Of a DNA stretch of 64,000 bases, positions 22,294-34,761 are shown in pieces. Position 1 is the stretch's first letter; each line of letters opens with the position of its first letter. Made by a program: the position numbers and the translations under genes. The notes beneath the pieces are model-generated. The model did not search any database. It worked only from the letters and a program-made list of their open reading frames with translations, and was not told where the DNA came from. This DNA comes from Paracamarosporium sp. OC-R06-R3 (taxonomy: Eukaryota; Ascomycota; Dothideomycetes; Pleosporales; Didymosphaeriaceae). The stretch is taken from assembly GCA_019828545.1 (NCBI GenBank), contig JACVRA010000210.1, forward strand, positions 558,531 through 622,530. Reading direction: 5' to 3'.

Positions 22294-24436
22294 ATGGAAA
22301 TCTTCAGCAAACTTCTTTTCCGACCCCCCAAAGATGTATGCTATCAAATCTTTCTACATAATCTTATATTCGATCTAACATACATAGCCTGTTAAAAAGC
22401 AGTTGAAGAAGGGTGACTGCATCCTTGTTGAGTTTGGACGCACTCGAGAACGTATATTTGTCAAGGTCGCTGATGTTCCGCCGAATGCGAAGCTCCTCGT
22501 CGATCTAAGTCAACTTCCCGTTACGGATCGGCATGTCGTTCTCCCAACCATTGACAACTCCATGTATCAAGATTACTTGACTTGGGAAGAATCTGTGGAA
22601 TTGACTGCGCTCATATCGAGGTGGAGTCAAGTTATTTTCCTGGTTCACACAACCAAAGTTTTGTGGGATGAGAAGTCGCATCGCAAAGCATTGGATTGTA
22701 TGCTGCTCAAGGGAAAACAGAGCAGGTACCACAAGGATCTCATGTTCCTTGTGGATGATTGGAACTTCCTTCGCGAGAATGTGAAGGCATGTGAACCTCG
22801 TGATGAACCTACACGCCAGGTCATCATCGAGCTTTTCAAGCATTCTGATGGACTGAAATCACTCTTGAATGTCTCCGTCAAGGACCTCGAGGGTATGGGA
22901 ATATCGTGGGAACAGACATGTTCTATTGACGAATCCGTTCACGCTACTCGCGACATGTCAGTCAACAATTTCCAGAACAAGGCTGTTGTCGCCCCCAAAG
23001 AGAACCAAGCTGCTAGGCATGTGAACGGACCTGCTACTATATCTAGCATCATGTTTGTTGATAACACCGAAGATGTATCTGCACCAACCCAAGGCGATGC
23101 TTTCAACGACGAATGGGAGATCTTTTCAATTACTAGCCTTGAGTCAGATGACGAGGATTTTTTGGAAGCCGAGTCTACTGCCGACGCCGGCGATTTGGTC
23201 ATGTCTCAATTGATATTAACACAAGAAAACAATGTATCCCAAGATGATCACGAATATTACGATGGTACCGACCAGTGTCCTAACATGAAGCTCGAAGAGG
23301 TCCGGCGTGTGACTCCTGGCAGCACGAACTCTCTAGAGGGCAAGAACGACACAACCAATGCGCCTCTACAACCTACAGAAGACCTCATAGATCATCTCGA
23401 GAATCTAGCCGTTCAAGATAATGATGTCGCTGTTGAGCATGATAAGAAACACGGTGCTCCTCAAATCGGACACTCACTCGAAGAAGAGCAAGTGGCTGTA
23501 GTTCAGCAAGATTCTATGCCTCAGCATGGAGGACATTACCCTATTATCGTCCCAGTGGAAGCCTCCTCTGCAGACGTTGGTTGCCTGCAGACCCATACAA
23601 ACATCAAGGGCATGTCTACTGCTTCCACGGAGGACGAGATGAGGGCGGCCCTGGCCAAGCTCCCAGGACTGAGGACATCGAAATGGGCTTCTACTGAGGA
23701 AAAGAAACTACCAATTCATTTGGACACTGCGACTAAGGCTGACCTGACTGATTACGTCAACTCTGCCACCACAATAGAGGAAAAGTTTCGAGCAGGAAAG
23801 TGTATCTCTGGTTCAGAATTCTTTTTGATGGCATCCATGATGGCAGAACATACACTGGCATTCACCCCCAAGCAGGAGCTCCCGCGCAATCTGACTGGAT
23901 TGCAATTGCCTGTGATCTTGAAACCATCCCAGGGTGTCAGTGTTACACATCCGGAGACCGCTGACCCTGATTACATTGCTGCTTTCGTACCTAAAAAGGA
24001 GCTTCCACGCACCGCTCCTAGTTCACCGACGAAAGTCAAGGCCGGTGCAAAGACGGCCCACCCGGGGTTACAGGATAGAAATGAGCCGGTCGCTACAGAG
24101 TATACTTCAGTGAGGCGCAAGCGGAAGGCCGACGATGAGTATTTCGATGGGAATGACGCGCGCCGACATCGCTCGAAAAACAAGCATATACTCCAACCGC
24201 AAAGCAAGTACGCCAATTCTGCTCTGAACTTGTTACGCGAGAAGCAGGCGCTCTCCGCCGAGGAGTGCACCGCTGCGTCTACCACCGAGACCCGCGCTCT
24301 AAAGAATATTGACGAGCGCGAGCGCGAACACCCGGTGCGCCAACCTAAGGGCCCACCGGCTACAGGCAAGGCGATGGTGGAGGAAATGGTAAAGGATCAG
24401 CAGAAGTGGCCTGAGAACTTCGTGAAGGGTGTATAA
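22294..24436 (+). CDS. Hypothetical 696-aa protein
   Basis: Exon 1 (22294..22335, 14 codons, MEIFSKLLFRPPKD) joins exon 2 (22388..24436) across a 52-nt intron with a GTATGC donor and CATAG acceptor. The start is supported by the phase-0 splice into PVKKQLKKGDCILVEFGRTR. I do not recognise a domain. The first 170 residues look folded; the middle is acidic and Gln/Asn/Glu-rich, likely disordered. Near residues 500 and 550 there are two related segments, AFTPKQELPRN and AFVPKKELPRT, perhaps a short linear motif used twice. The C-terminal third is basic with RRKRKADDE and RRHRSKNKH, which could serve as nuclear localisation signals. A nuclear, lineage-restricted protein is possible, but function is unknown. 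Confidence 0.75.
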
Positions 24437-25169
24437 TCTTAGGGGCAGAGCCTCCCTAAGAAGCACATGACCTTCTAAGACAAAAAGGGTGTGCACTTGG
24501 TTGATCAGGAGTAGGAAGTGCATCTGGAGATCAGAGGACTGATGCAAATGCTGTCGATACTGGCAACGACATGATCAGATTGATTAACAGATATAACGGT
24601 CAGTATGGAACTAGGTTTTCTATTGGGCAATGGTCAGCAGAATAGCTCGATGGAAAGAATAACATGCTCTTAAAGGAATATTTGCTCTGATATTCGTTTG
24701 CGTGATATGGAGAGACTTTGAGGGTAGATACACTAAATGCGTAACGTCCGACCATCAAATACTTTTAATCTGGTCACGATCACGTGATCAAAGCTCAACA
24801 GCGTTCTTGAACTTCTTCGCGGATTTGCTCGTACAATGCTTCGCAATCAACAAATCACATCAATGAACGACTTTGATCTCCATTAATGCAGCCCAATTTC
24901 TCTATTTGCGACATGTAGATGGACTTCCCGGTTCTACTTTTCCGACTCCGCACGGAGAAGGTGCGGGGAGACTTTTCCTCCAGACCTGGGGTACACTTGG
25001 ACTATGGCCAACGACAGGCTGATATATTAGCGATGTGTCTATTTGAATGATCTTGCCGTTGTTTTGAACTGTTTGAAACGACAATAAATAGCTGAGAAGG
25101 GCTCCCATAGGATTTGTTCTTGTGGAAGAGTCAAGCGATTTATAGGAACGTTACTTTGGCCAAGTCAAC
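24437..25169. other. Intergenic region, nothing recognised
   Basis: About 730 bases separate the 696-aa gene and the SDR gene. They include a palindromic TCACGATCACGTGATC at 24774-24789. I see no coding frame. Confidence 0.5.
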
Positions 25170-26208
25170 ATGTCGAAAAAGGTAGCTTTGATTACAGGCG
25201 GAGGTGAGGCCAGATAGTACACTACCTCTAGAGAAACACAATCCTATTTAACACATACGCAGCGTCCGGCATGGGCCTCGAAGTGGCAACCCGCCTTTCC
25301 AAACTCTCCACCTGGGACATCCACATCCTGGACCTTCCTAACTCTCCCGGCCCCTCAGTTGCCTCATCCCTCGCAGCTACATTCCATCTGTCCGACGTAA
25401 CGGATGACGCCAGTCTTAACCACATCTTCAAGACCGTATATACCAAGAACAACAGACTGGATTTCGTGTTCGCAAATGCCGGCATCGCCGAGCACGCAAA
25501 CTTCTTCGAAGAGCAAGATATCGACGGAGACGTGAAGCTGCCAGTGAAAGGACTGCACGCGTTGGTGGATATTAACCTGAAGAGCGTGATTACTACGAGC
25601 TACTTGGCGCTGCAGTACATGCGTCGAAGCCCGGGAAGCGACAAGGCTCTAGTGATGACAGCGAGTTGTGGAGGGCTTTATCCTTCGTACTATTCCCCTA
25701 TGTAAGCCGCCGCACGCGTTATAACCATCTAGACTGCCTAGACAATTGACGGTTTGAAAAAATGTGGAAATCTGATGAACTCGATAGATATACGGCGACT
25801 AAGCACGCGGTCGTCGGCTTTACCCGCTCCATAGCACCTTACTATAATGCCCGCGCTGGTATCCGCGTAAATTGCATCTGTCCCGGCACCGTGAAGACCA
25901 ATCTCCTCACCTCAGCCGAATGGGCAAATTTCCCCGAGGAGTACTTCACTCCTGTGGAGAAGATTGGAGAGGTCGTTCTCATGTTAATCGATGGGAAAGA
26001 CGATGGGCATGGCGAGGTCGGCACGGAAGTTGAGAGTGGGGCTGTGGGGAAACTTTTGGCGAAGGGTATGTACGGGAGGGCGGTGGAAGTGAGTGGGAGG
26101 AAGCACTATTATAGGGAGATGGTTGGATATGCGGATGAGGCAATGAAGGCGGTTATGGGCGCGACGAATATCGAGGTATTGGAGAACGCGGTGGAGAGAA
26201 CACCGTGA
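25170..26208 (+). CDS. Short-chain dehydrogenase/reductase (classical SDR)
   Basis: Exons 25170..25203, 25263..25701 and 25788..26208 encode 297 residues. The cofactor-binding motif TGGASGMG (residues 9-16) is assembled across the first intron. NAG appears in FANAGIAEH. The catalytic Ser146 (MTASCGG), Tyr159 and Lys163 (YTATK) are present with classical spacing; the Tyr-Lys motif follows directly after the second splice. VNCICPGTVKTNLL is the usual segment after strand beta-6. Exon 1 encodes KKVALITGG, so the Rossmann fold is at the extreme N terminus with no targeting signal. It resembles NAD-dependent 15-hydroxyprostaglandin dehydrogenase-like SDRs of filamentous fungi. The substrate is unknown. 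The extended C-terminal part is less typical. Confidence 0.9.
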
Positions 26209-27195
26209 ATAGATGACGGTAGTTCGGTGTTTTTGGGTGAGTGTTCTTGGATTGTTCGACGTGTCATTCGATCTGAGTGCAGTTACCTATGTCTGAGTAA
26301 AGTTAGCGTGTATCATGAGGATATCGAAGCAATATATCCAGGCATCAGAAATGGGTTAGTTTTACTAGCAAGGCGAAAGTAATGGTGTGATATAGATAAG
26401 TATACAATCAAGATGTCGTAGTGAAGTACTAGAGGCTTATTGCATAGTACAACAGCCATACACCTTCGTTCTAAACATTTTTAATATAAATGTTCATCAC
26501 ACTTCAGACGCTAGCTCAAAAATAGAAGAATCGTCGTCCAGAGAATAGCCGCAGAAAAAAAGAATCCAAGGATACTATTATTTACGTCCGAAGATGTGGA
26601 AACAGCCAATGCATTAACCTAAGGGGGTGATGCAAGCTAAAGATTTCTGACCGTTCAACTATAACGATCTAGGGTGTAATCAAGACAGTTTGGGTTACGA
26701 TCCGTCACAACCTTTTTCTCGAAAGGATGTAGCTTTTACTCACACTGTCATAAGTCTTTGAAATGCTGTCCTTGAGATGAGCTGGTTGGTTTTGCGAACG
26801 CCTCTATGTACGAAACAGACAAATAGTATTAAAGCAGTGATAGTTGCAGTTGCGAAAGGATTCGAGATCTTCGTTAGCTTGCTCGGCCACACTAGCAAGT
26901 GTCGGTCATCAATTTGTGGGGGACACCATACACAAAACGGCCACTGAGTGTGCAATGCAACACCTCAAGGAGCAAGACTTGCGACCAAGTATTTTGTCCT
27001 TGCCCTCTTCTCATTGCTTGTGGCGATACTACAGCTTACTTGTGATTTTTGCACTATATTGCGAAACCCGTAAATTAGCAAACCTTGCGAAGGAAGAGGC
27101 AGTGCTCAACGAGGCGGGCCCGTTGTCTCGAAAACACCGCAGACGGATTTTCGCAGTCTATAATTGAAATAAATCCGAGCATGTTTCCCTTTGTG

Positions 27196-27720
27196 CTAGT
27201 ATGCAGCATGCTGGCGATTTAACAAGCGTACTGTATAGTGGTGTGCTTTTGGCGGTTGGCCTGATGGTCTCGTCGAGAGCTTAAATGAGGTACGTATGTA
27301 TTTTAAGCTTCGCAGGTCTCGTTTAGTGTTTGCTTCCTGGGTGACGAAGCTTGCTTGCGCCACAAATTGCGGCTCAACCGCATCAGAGACCTCGATGACG
27401 CGCGAAAAACGCACTTCCATGTGGTGATTCAAATCGAACACTTCCAACTCATACGCCTCGTCTGACGAGGCGTCGCGTGTCACTGAAGGTGTTGTGGCGG
27501 TTACCCAGCCACAGTACTTGATAAGCACCTAAACATTCAAGCAACCGCGCTGCTACACAGCCTTCAATGGGGCTGGGGCATAGTTGGATGTTCGAGTCTG
27601 CGAAAGAGATGGATGCTCGAAGCTCGTTTCATCTGAGACTGAAGTGTTGTTCAAATGAAGATGCCTTATTGGATGAGGCGGTATACACCCAAAACGCAGC
27701 AACTGTCGGAAGGAAGAACC
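27196..27720 (-). pseudogene. Possible decayed or unrecognised coding stretch
   Basis: The minus strand has a 110-codon open stretch with protein-like composition (containing DEAYELEVFDLNHHMEVRF). Upstream in the same frame about 55 further open codons (including LHLNNTSVSDETSFEHPSL) are separated from it only by two TAG codons 27 nt apart. Both TAGs are one C-to-T step from CAG, the kind of change repeat-induced point mutation or simple decay makes. There is no start codon with support and no recognised family. It may equally be chance. Confidence 0.2.
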
Positions 27721-28549
27721 GAATAACTCTAATTAGCACAACAGTCACAGTCCGAGAGTGGAGACGGAGTGATGCCAGCGCAGATCCTTTTGGACAACCA
27801 GGACAGTTTTTGGGTTCTGACGCGCTGGGGTTTGCGCCGTGCGGCTCCAAGCGAACAGAATCTGCCTTGCGCAATGATCTACTAGAAGCCGGACTCGGGT
27901 GGGTTCCTCGGAAGAGCGATTGTCTGAGGTCCAAATCGAGTGTCGTTCGACCGCACGCATGGTCCCTGTGGCCGGAGTGTGTGCTCTGTGGGTACCAGCG
28001 CGGAATGTCCTTGACGGTGTCAGTATGTCGCAGACATGGTGCTACAGGCAGATCAGCATGGAGCGATGAGACGAGCAAAGCCGACGATACTTGGTCCCAT
28101 GTGCAGCTCGTCGAGTGACTGCTGCCGCTGGGCGGAGCGTGCTGTGCTCCATGCTGAGGGCACTCTCGACGGATCGTGCAGAGCCAAGGCCGTCGCAGGG
28201 GGGCATGATGGAGGAGTACAGCGTATGTGGTATGTGCAATGGAGTGCTTCGTGTTTGGTGAAGGAAGAGAGAGCGTGGGAGGTCTGATGGGAAGGCACGA
28301 CCGGACCCCACCTGCCAGGCTTCCCTTGGGGGCAGTCACGACGCACCTCACGCGCGACAGTGTTGAACCGAAACGTCGACGCCCACGTCCGGCGTCCTTC
28401 ACTTCACTCCACCATGTGCCGCGTCGCCCCAGGATTGCGCGGTGCGCTGCGTTCTCCTGACCTATTCGAGCGCGCCTGCAGTTCTTCTACGCTCCACGCC
28501 GGCAGCCAGGCTCGGGCATGAGCACGAGCGACCGCAGCACCCCACCCGC

Positions 28550-28575
28550 AGGACCAGGACCAGGACCAGGAGCAG
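28550..28575 (+). repeat. Short AGGACC tandem repeat
   Basis: Four consecutive AGGACC-like units followed by a decayed unit lie in the GC-rich non-coding region upstream of the zinc-finger gene. This is a simple-sequence array without further meaning that I can see. Confidence 0.7.
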
Positions 28576-30218
28576 CCCGCATGCTGGGCCTGGAGGAGCA
28601 TCTCGTCACGGCTGTTTCACAGGCTCTTCGTACGACGGCGACGCGCTATCCGATGCGCAGGCAAGCGCCAGCGACGGGCGTGGCGTTGGAGTCGACAGCC
28701 TCATGGTTGGCCATGTTTCTTTTCTCGCCACGCCTCCAGGTTCGCCGGGTTGGACTCGAAGCGCCCGCGGTGCTTGGCAAGCGGTCGTCGCCCTCGCCGC
28801 CGCAGACGATTCCACACGTGAATTGCGCACGTCGGCCGCCCGGTCGAGCGTCGCTGTCTGCTGCCCGGATGAAACGCTCTGACTCAGAAATTAAGTCATC
28901 GCCTCACAGGGCTTCGCGTTCGCTTCTCGGGCCTATCATGTCCTAATTATACCTTGCTGCCGGCACGTCCCTGCCCGATTCGGCCCCCGCGCCAAACCAG
29001 CGACACTGACACTGCACGAACGCCGTCCGGCTACACGCTGCCGGCGTTACGTACCTGTCCTCACCCGGTCTTTGCGGGCAGCGCGCTAGAATGCACACCG
29101 ACACAGCTCTTTTGCGTGCGCGATCGTCGCCGCTACGGCCCTGCTGCTCTGGGGAACCGCGTCTTGCCCCCTGCCCAGCCCTGCCGCCTCTGATGTCGTC
29201 TTACTGCACAGCAACCGACGGGGCCGTCACACAGCGCACCGCACCTCAGCTCGGAGAAAACCTGAAGCACTGGTTCCAGAAAGCGAGTCCTTCTAGAAGC
29301 CTTCCATCACCGATGCACCGTTGTCCGGCGCGCAGCGCGTGCAGGGCCAGGGCGTGAGCTGCCGCCCGGCTGCAGATGCGCTCGACCACGCCTGTTTGAT
29401 TGCACGCGCCCTGGAGACGACCCTAGTCGGACCCGTCAGAGCACCGGGCTGGAGCCAGAGCTTGTTATCTCCCGTCATAGCGGTACGCACCCCAGCTGCA
29501 GGGATGCGCTGGTTAGTCCCAAGGCTCACTCGAGCGTCCACCGCATTTGTGAACACTTATGCACTCCTGCTCAAGCGGGAGGAAGCAAGCCACGATGCGG
29601 TCTCCAAAAAGGAAGCCAATGCACGGCCAGTGTGAGCGGCCCTTGCCCACTTTTGGGGCCCCTTTTTAGTCGGCCCTCTATTTATCGATCGAAATAGCCT
29701 CCCTACGTGAGATACGCTCTTATTGTGCCTGACAACACCATAAGCCCTTTCCTCTGCCTGCGCCTTGGATCTACGTCCCCACTAGTCTTTCTGTGCTTGC
29801 TTGAACATTGTTTTCGGTTTCTAACTTGGTCGACATTAGGCCTATTCCACGGGCCAATCATCCCAACCCACCAACTGCGAGACATCGCGACTCCGCCACG
29901 GCCCGCCACATTGCTCCACGGGTACCAGCCTCATGTTGCGGAAAAGCATCCCTAGACCCTCCTCGAGCTAAACTTACACTCGGACTACTTGGTACAGCCC
30001 TACTTGGGCCCTAACCCTCTCCGATCTGGCCCACTTGTTGAAACACAACCGTTGTCACCCTTCACCTAAGCATCTCATTCAAACGCACTGGCCCTCCGGT
30101 CTGTAATATACCATCGCCTCGCCCACATAGCTCATCACACTTCTAAGCCGGCATACAACGCATCTGCCTAACCTCGATCCCCTCCACGCATTACTTCACC
30201 TGGAACCACGACATCGCC

Positions 30219-31096
30219 ATGACAAATTTCTTCTCTCCCGAGGCCGAGATGGTCCTCATGGCACAGAACGATGGAATGGGCCATCTCTTCCCTTCAAGCT
30301 CCTGTCAATCGCCTCCTAGTATCATGTATTCGCCGCCCCTCCATCAAATGACGCATCGACCACCAACAACGCAACCCGCGAATGGACACATCTACCCTTC
30401 CGGACACGAGTATGCTCAGCCTGTAGTGAGCTCGCCATACCCACCACAGAATTACTGGACATCGCAGCCCCTCCCGATGCCGCAAACCCATGTAACCTAC
30501 TCTTCTTACCCTCCGCTCACCGCTATGAACACAGCCCAGACGCTTGCCCCGGACTCAAGGTATATGGCACAATCCATGGGCAGTGTTCGTCCCTCAAGGT
30601 CACTCTCAGCTTCATCCAGCCTGGGTGTTCCTTCACACCGAACCGCAGAAAGGTCGCCACCGTCCCTATCGCGTTCGCTATCGCCGAGCTCGCCGGACCT
30701 AAGAGCATATGGTTTCCCGAACAAAAATGGCACCTGGAGCTGCGCATATCCTGGCTGCACGTCAAGAGCAGTTTTTACAAGGGGTTGTGATTTGAGGAAG
30801 CACCACAAGAGACATACCAAGTCCTTCTTTTGCCGGCACGAAGGATGCCCCCAAGCTACTGGTGGCGGTTTTTCCAGCAAGAAAGATCTTGCAAGGCACG
30901 AAGCAAAGCACAATCCGGGCGTTTTGTGTGACTGGGAGGGCTGCGACAGAGTGTTCAGCCGAGTCGATAATATGGTAAGTCACGGTGAAATACGATCAAA
31001 CGGCGAAGCTTACGTATCAAACAGCGAGACCATGTTAAGAGAATACATCTCAAAGCATCTAGAAACGCATCCGGTCAAAAATCTATGGTAGCATAA
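30219..31096 (+). CDS. C2H2 zinc-finger protein, probable transcription regulator
   Basis: Exons 30219..30974 and 31025..31096 encode 275 residues. The first two thirds are Pro/Ser/Tyr/Gln-rich and probably disordered. Three C2H2-type fingers follow. The first begins CAYPGC and has atypical spacing. The second runs from CRHEGC to HEAKH with a long GGG-containing inter-ligand loop. The third is CDWEGC-x12-H-x4-H. The last finger is complete only when the 50-nt intron is removed: exon 1 ends SRVDNM and exon 2 starts RDHVKRIH. The branch-like GCTTAC and CAG acceptor support this. Reading through the intron instead gives an open frame of 290 codons that destroys the third finger. The fingers and the large upstream region suggest a DNA-binding regulator; targets are unknown. 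Confidence 0.85.
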
Positions 31097-34000
31097 TGAC
31101 TCCCTACCATTGTTCGTCTTGATGGCAACAATCACCTTTCGAGACGGCCTGGAGCCCTAGTCTCCCGGCGCAGATGACGAGCACGCGCGTATCGAATCGA
31201 ACAACCCATCGTTGGCCTCTACAGATCTGGACCTGGATGTCTGGTGCTGGAGGCGTTGGATTCGACATGTTGGCGGAGCTCGACTGTCTGAAACCCATTT
31301 TCTCTACGATCATTTACGATACCCGACCTTACGTTTTTGAACATTCACTCTATAGAAGCCCACGCGATTGGGCACTGCATAGCTACGGCGTTCCGATGGT
31401 TGAAAGGTGTATTGAAAGGTATTCTGATCCTTAAGGTGCTCTAGCATTTTCTAGCTACACAGAATTATTTGTCCTCATGGAGTTGTTTCCTTCTTCGTAT
31501 TCTTCAGATTCTTGCCTTGTTCACTTGTTCACTACGATGACCACAAGTTCTCTAACAATTTTAACAAAACTACAAGCACCTCCACCGCAAAGTCAAGAAT
31601 CTTCTCAGGTTGGCTTTGGCGAGCTCGGGCGTCATGCCAGATGATGATTGGGTAGCCACTTGAATCTGAAACGACCGCAGCTAGTGTGGGTGGCCTGACT
31701 TTTCGACAAGGCTGATTCGACGTGTCTTACAAATTGGTAGGCATTGTTCCCGCACGAATGACATTCGATAACCACGCTACTGCGATAGTTTGCGGAGCTG
31801 GGCGTCAATTGTCTCCACGATGGCAGCTGTTTTGTGGACTGACGCACAAGTGTGCATACGCTCTGTTGGCAATTCCTTCCACCCAAGGGGCGATGATTCG
31901 ATCATTAGAAGCCGGCTCGGCGGTTTTGCGTGTCCGTATCCGATCTCACGACATTCTCTCTGCAAGGACAATTAGGTGGTCAGACCATACAGCTTGGCAA
32001 GGAAGTTCTGGAAAGAGGCAATCTACTATACGCCATTACAAGTTGTCCTGATACAGACAATCTTTCACATCGAGGTCGGCCTGAAACGCGGACCGCATCC
32101 AACAGCACAGCAGCCAGTGGACAATCTCCTGTGCTGATGGCCCCGGGATTGTGTTCTGTGTGCTACATGGATATCGAATCCATGGCACACTTAACAGCGC
32201 CTTCGATACTACATCGCACGGGCTGTACATCACTAGTGACAACACTTGTAACCGGCCGCACACGATAGGCCATGCGATTTTCGAAGCCGGCGCTTAATGC
32301 AAATAGATCATACACTGGAGGCATACCTGTGCTTGAAAGCCTGGTTAAGGGCGTACCATTCGGCAAATGCAATATACGCTCCCCTTTCTGGCCCGGTAGC
32401 ATCGTTGCGGCTTACGTTGGAAAAGAAAGTGCTTGCTTAGGCTCGTCTACAGGAACTGTACGCTGTACATGCCCATTCTACCACCCCTGAGCAAGCAAGG
32501 AACACATGGCGAGCCACGGGCGATCTCCCATGGCCTATCAATCCTTGACTGGCAAGACGGTCCGACGCTCAGCAAACACCAGGTCAATCATCCAGCCCTT
32601 CGCTATCAATAGAATTAAGCATAACGGCACCTCCCCCATAGCGGATTCCCAAGGTTCCGCTGTTCTCCCTCGTTCAGTGGGATGGCCCAGCACGGTGGGG
32701 CGGATGTACCCGAGATGTGCGGTCGGCCTGAGCTGTCCAACGCCCTGACAGCGGGTCACGTTTTGCGTCGCGTGGTTCTTCCTTCACCCTGGTAGTTTCC
32801 AACCAATGAACAACATAGATGATGCATCCAACCATACGTTCGGAAGTTCCATAGCCTCACAGCCCCACGCCTGAGGAAGAGGAACGTACAGGCAGCGGCT
32901 GGCGTCGTCTCACACATCTTTCGCCCCATGCACCCCCGTTGGGGCGAGTATCACTTGAGATTCGCTGATCAAGCGAGGAGCTACATATGACGCTATACCT
33001 CTTTTGCTTAACCTGCAGTAGCGTCGATCGTCGTGGGCCGCATACGATGTACTCTGCTCTTGAAGCCAAGCCAACCACATGGCCTACCCAACGAGCCGCA
33101 TTAGGATCGCGTCTCTATTTTGTACAGGACTCAGCTTCTTACCGTACGCGAAGGGCAGTGACCCCATGTCCATCTTGCTTTACCGATAGCTAAGTGCAAG
33201 CATCGCTGAAGCCGAAGGGCGAAGTGCGCAGCGCGTGAGACTGTGCATTGAGTGATTCGACAAGGCTGGCCCAAGATCGCGGAAAATTAAGGCAAGCACC
33301 CGCTGTTTGAGCCTCAACTGGCCGTCTGGTTCGCATGGTGCGGTCGTATCGTCGCCCACTTTTCGAACCTGCTTGTGAGACTTCATCAATCCGAGTCGTG
33401 CATCATTCAAAAGTTTTAGTTCTGGGCTTCGGAAGTCGCACCGGCGACATGCCGTCATCCGCTCTATTATTATATCCCGTCGTTGCGTTGTTCGCTTGCG
33501 GACGTGGAAGGTGGCTATGGAAACGGTCGCGTTTCAGAAAAAACAAGCTTTTTGAGGTGCCGAGCGCGCAATCTACACTTCTCGGTCGCCGTCCCAAGGC
33601 TCATGATCGCCGACCTTCACTGTAAGACCACTTGGCCGTGGTTGCTGCTACTCGCAGTACTGCCTTGAAAGGGGTCTTACATCACCGACTTGTGCCTTGA
33701 GGTGCATGCAAGTCTGTGGCGGCGGCGACGACGACGATGATAACGCGAAGCGGGAAGGCTCCATACGTTACAAGATCGTACACCTTACCTACTACGTGAG
33801 GTGCTGCACAACACTTGGATAGTCCCCAGCACTGTAACAAAACAGTACACACAATGCACCGTGCCACCTCGCAGTGCCATCTGTTACATCCCCACGAACC
33901 CACAGGGCTGAAGCTTCGGGCCTTCATATGCGGAGATTTCAAGCCTTCCACAAACAACGTATGCTATTGCATGTTACTATACTTACACGGTCCCACACGT

Positions 34001-34761
34001 CGCTAATCACCAACCGGCTCCCTGCTGAGACTCATGTACGGACATTTGCTGCAATTTGCAGTCCCAGTCTTCTAGCACCCTAAGGGTTAGAAGCGCGTAG
34101 ACTGTAGATCGGCAATCCGGTGTCCCCAAAGAGGATGTGGCATGTCTTTCGGCGCTTCCGATGGGTATTTTTTTCTGGGACTTGCGATCAAAGCACGACA
34201 ATGTGCAAAATGCTTCCCCACTGTAAGGTTAGTAACTTTTCAGCCCTGAAATGGAACTGCCCACCTTACTCGCAACCTGAAGGCTGGCTTGCACGTGAGT
34301 CGTCGCGCACGTGCGCTAGCTCCAAACTGACTCTTCACGTTTGCACTTCGCTCTCCTTTTCAACTTCACTTTGTGAAAGTTCCTTTCCAATGCTGCTCAA
34401 ATACAAGGCTCTTCGTATGCGCATACGCACTCGCAACTATGCACGTACCCAATAGGCGAAAATGCTCTTATCGCTTGGTGGGTTTAAGCCCATCGCGGTA
34501 TGGTTCCTCCTCAATCGGAAGAGGGACGCGTAACACGGCGAACCCAAACAAGACATCGTGAAAAGACTATGAGTCGACTTTCAACGCATGCTACGTGAAC
34601 ATCTCCACCGTGTCGTACAGCTTCGTAAGCTCGTCGTCAACAGCAATTTGTACAAGAAATTCTAGTATTGTCGCACGTACGATACATGTTTAGGTAAATA
34701 CAAGGCTGACCGTAAGTTGGTATCGCGTGAATACCGCCTTTACGGGCGTGGTGTTTTGAAG
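31097..34761. other. 3.7 kb region without a recognisable gene
   Basis: Only short frames lacking family motifs occur on either strand, with no consistent splice-linked series. There is no transposase, reverse transcriptase or terminal repeat that I can detect. The base composition is mixed. It could hold long 3' and 5' regions, non-coding RNA or old decayed sequence; the text does not decide. Confidence 0.5.

Larger units (their letters stand above)
26209..30218. other. 4 kb gene-poor region upstream of the zinc-finger gene
   Basis: No gene model survives scrutiny here. The left part (26.2-27.2 kb) is AT-rich. From about 28.1 kb the DNA becomes clearly GC-rich and CpG-containing up to about 29.6 kb. 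It then turns pyrimidine-rich toward the ATG of the C2H2 gene, as expected for a long promoter and 5' leader. Many open frames on both strands in the GC-rich part are by-products of composition. One minus-strand stretch near 27.2-27.7 kb may be a decayed gene (listed separately). Confidence 0.5.

Noticed and set aside
27629..28402. 257-codon minus-strand frame and a 183-codon plus-strand frame in the same place
   Set aside because: They are long only because the DNA is GC-rich; they mirror each other and neither has a family motif or splice partners.
28404..29640. Cluster of 60-146-codon frames on both strands
   Set aside because: Stop codons are rare in this GC-rich segment. The proteins are Arg/Pro/Ala-rich nonsense without conserved motifs.
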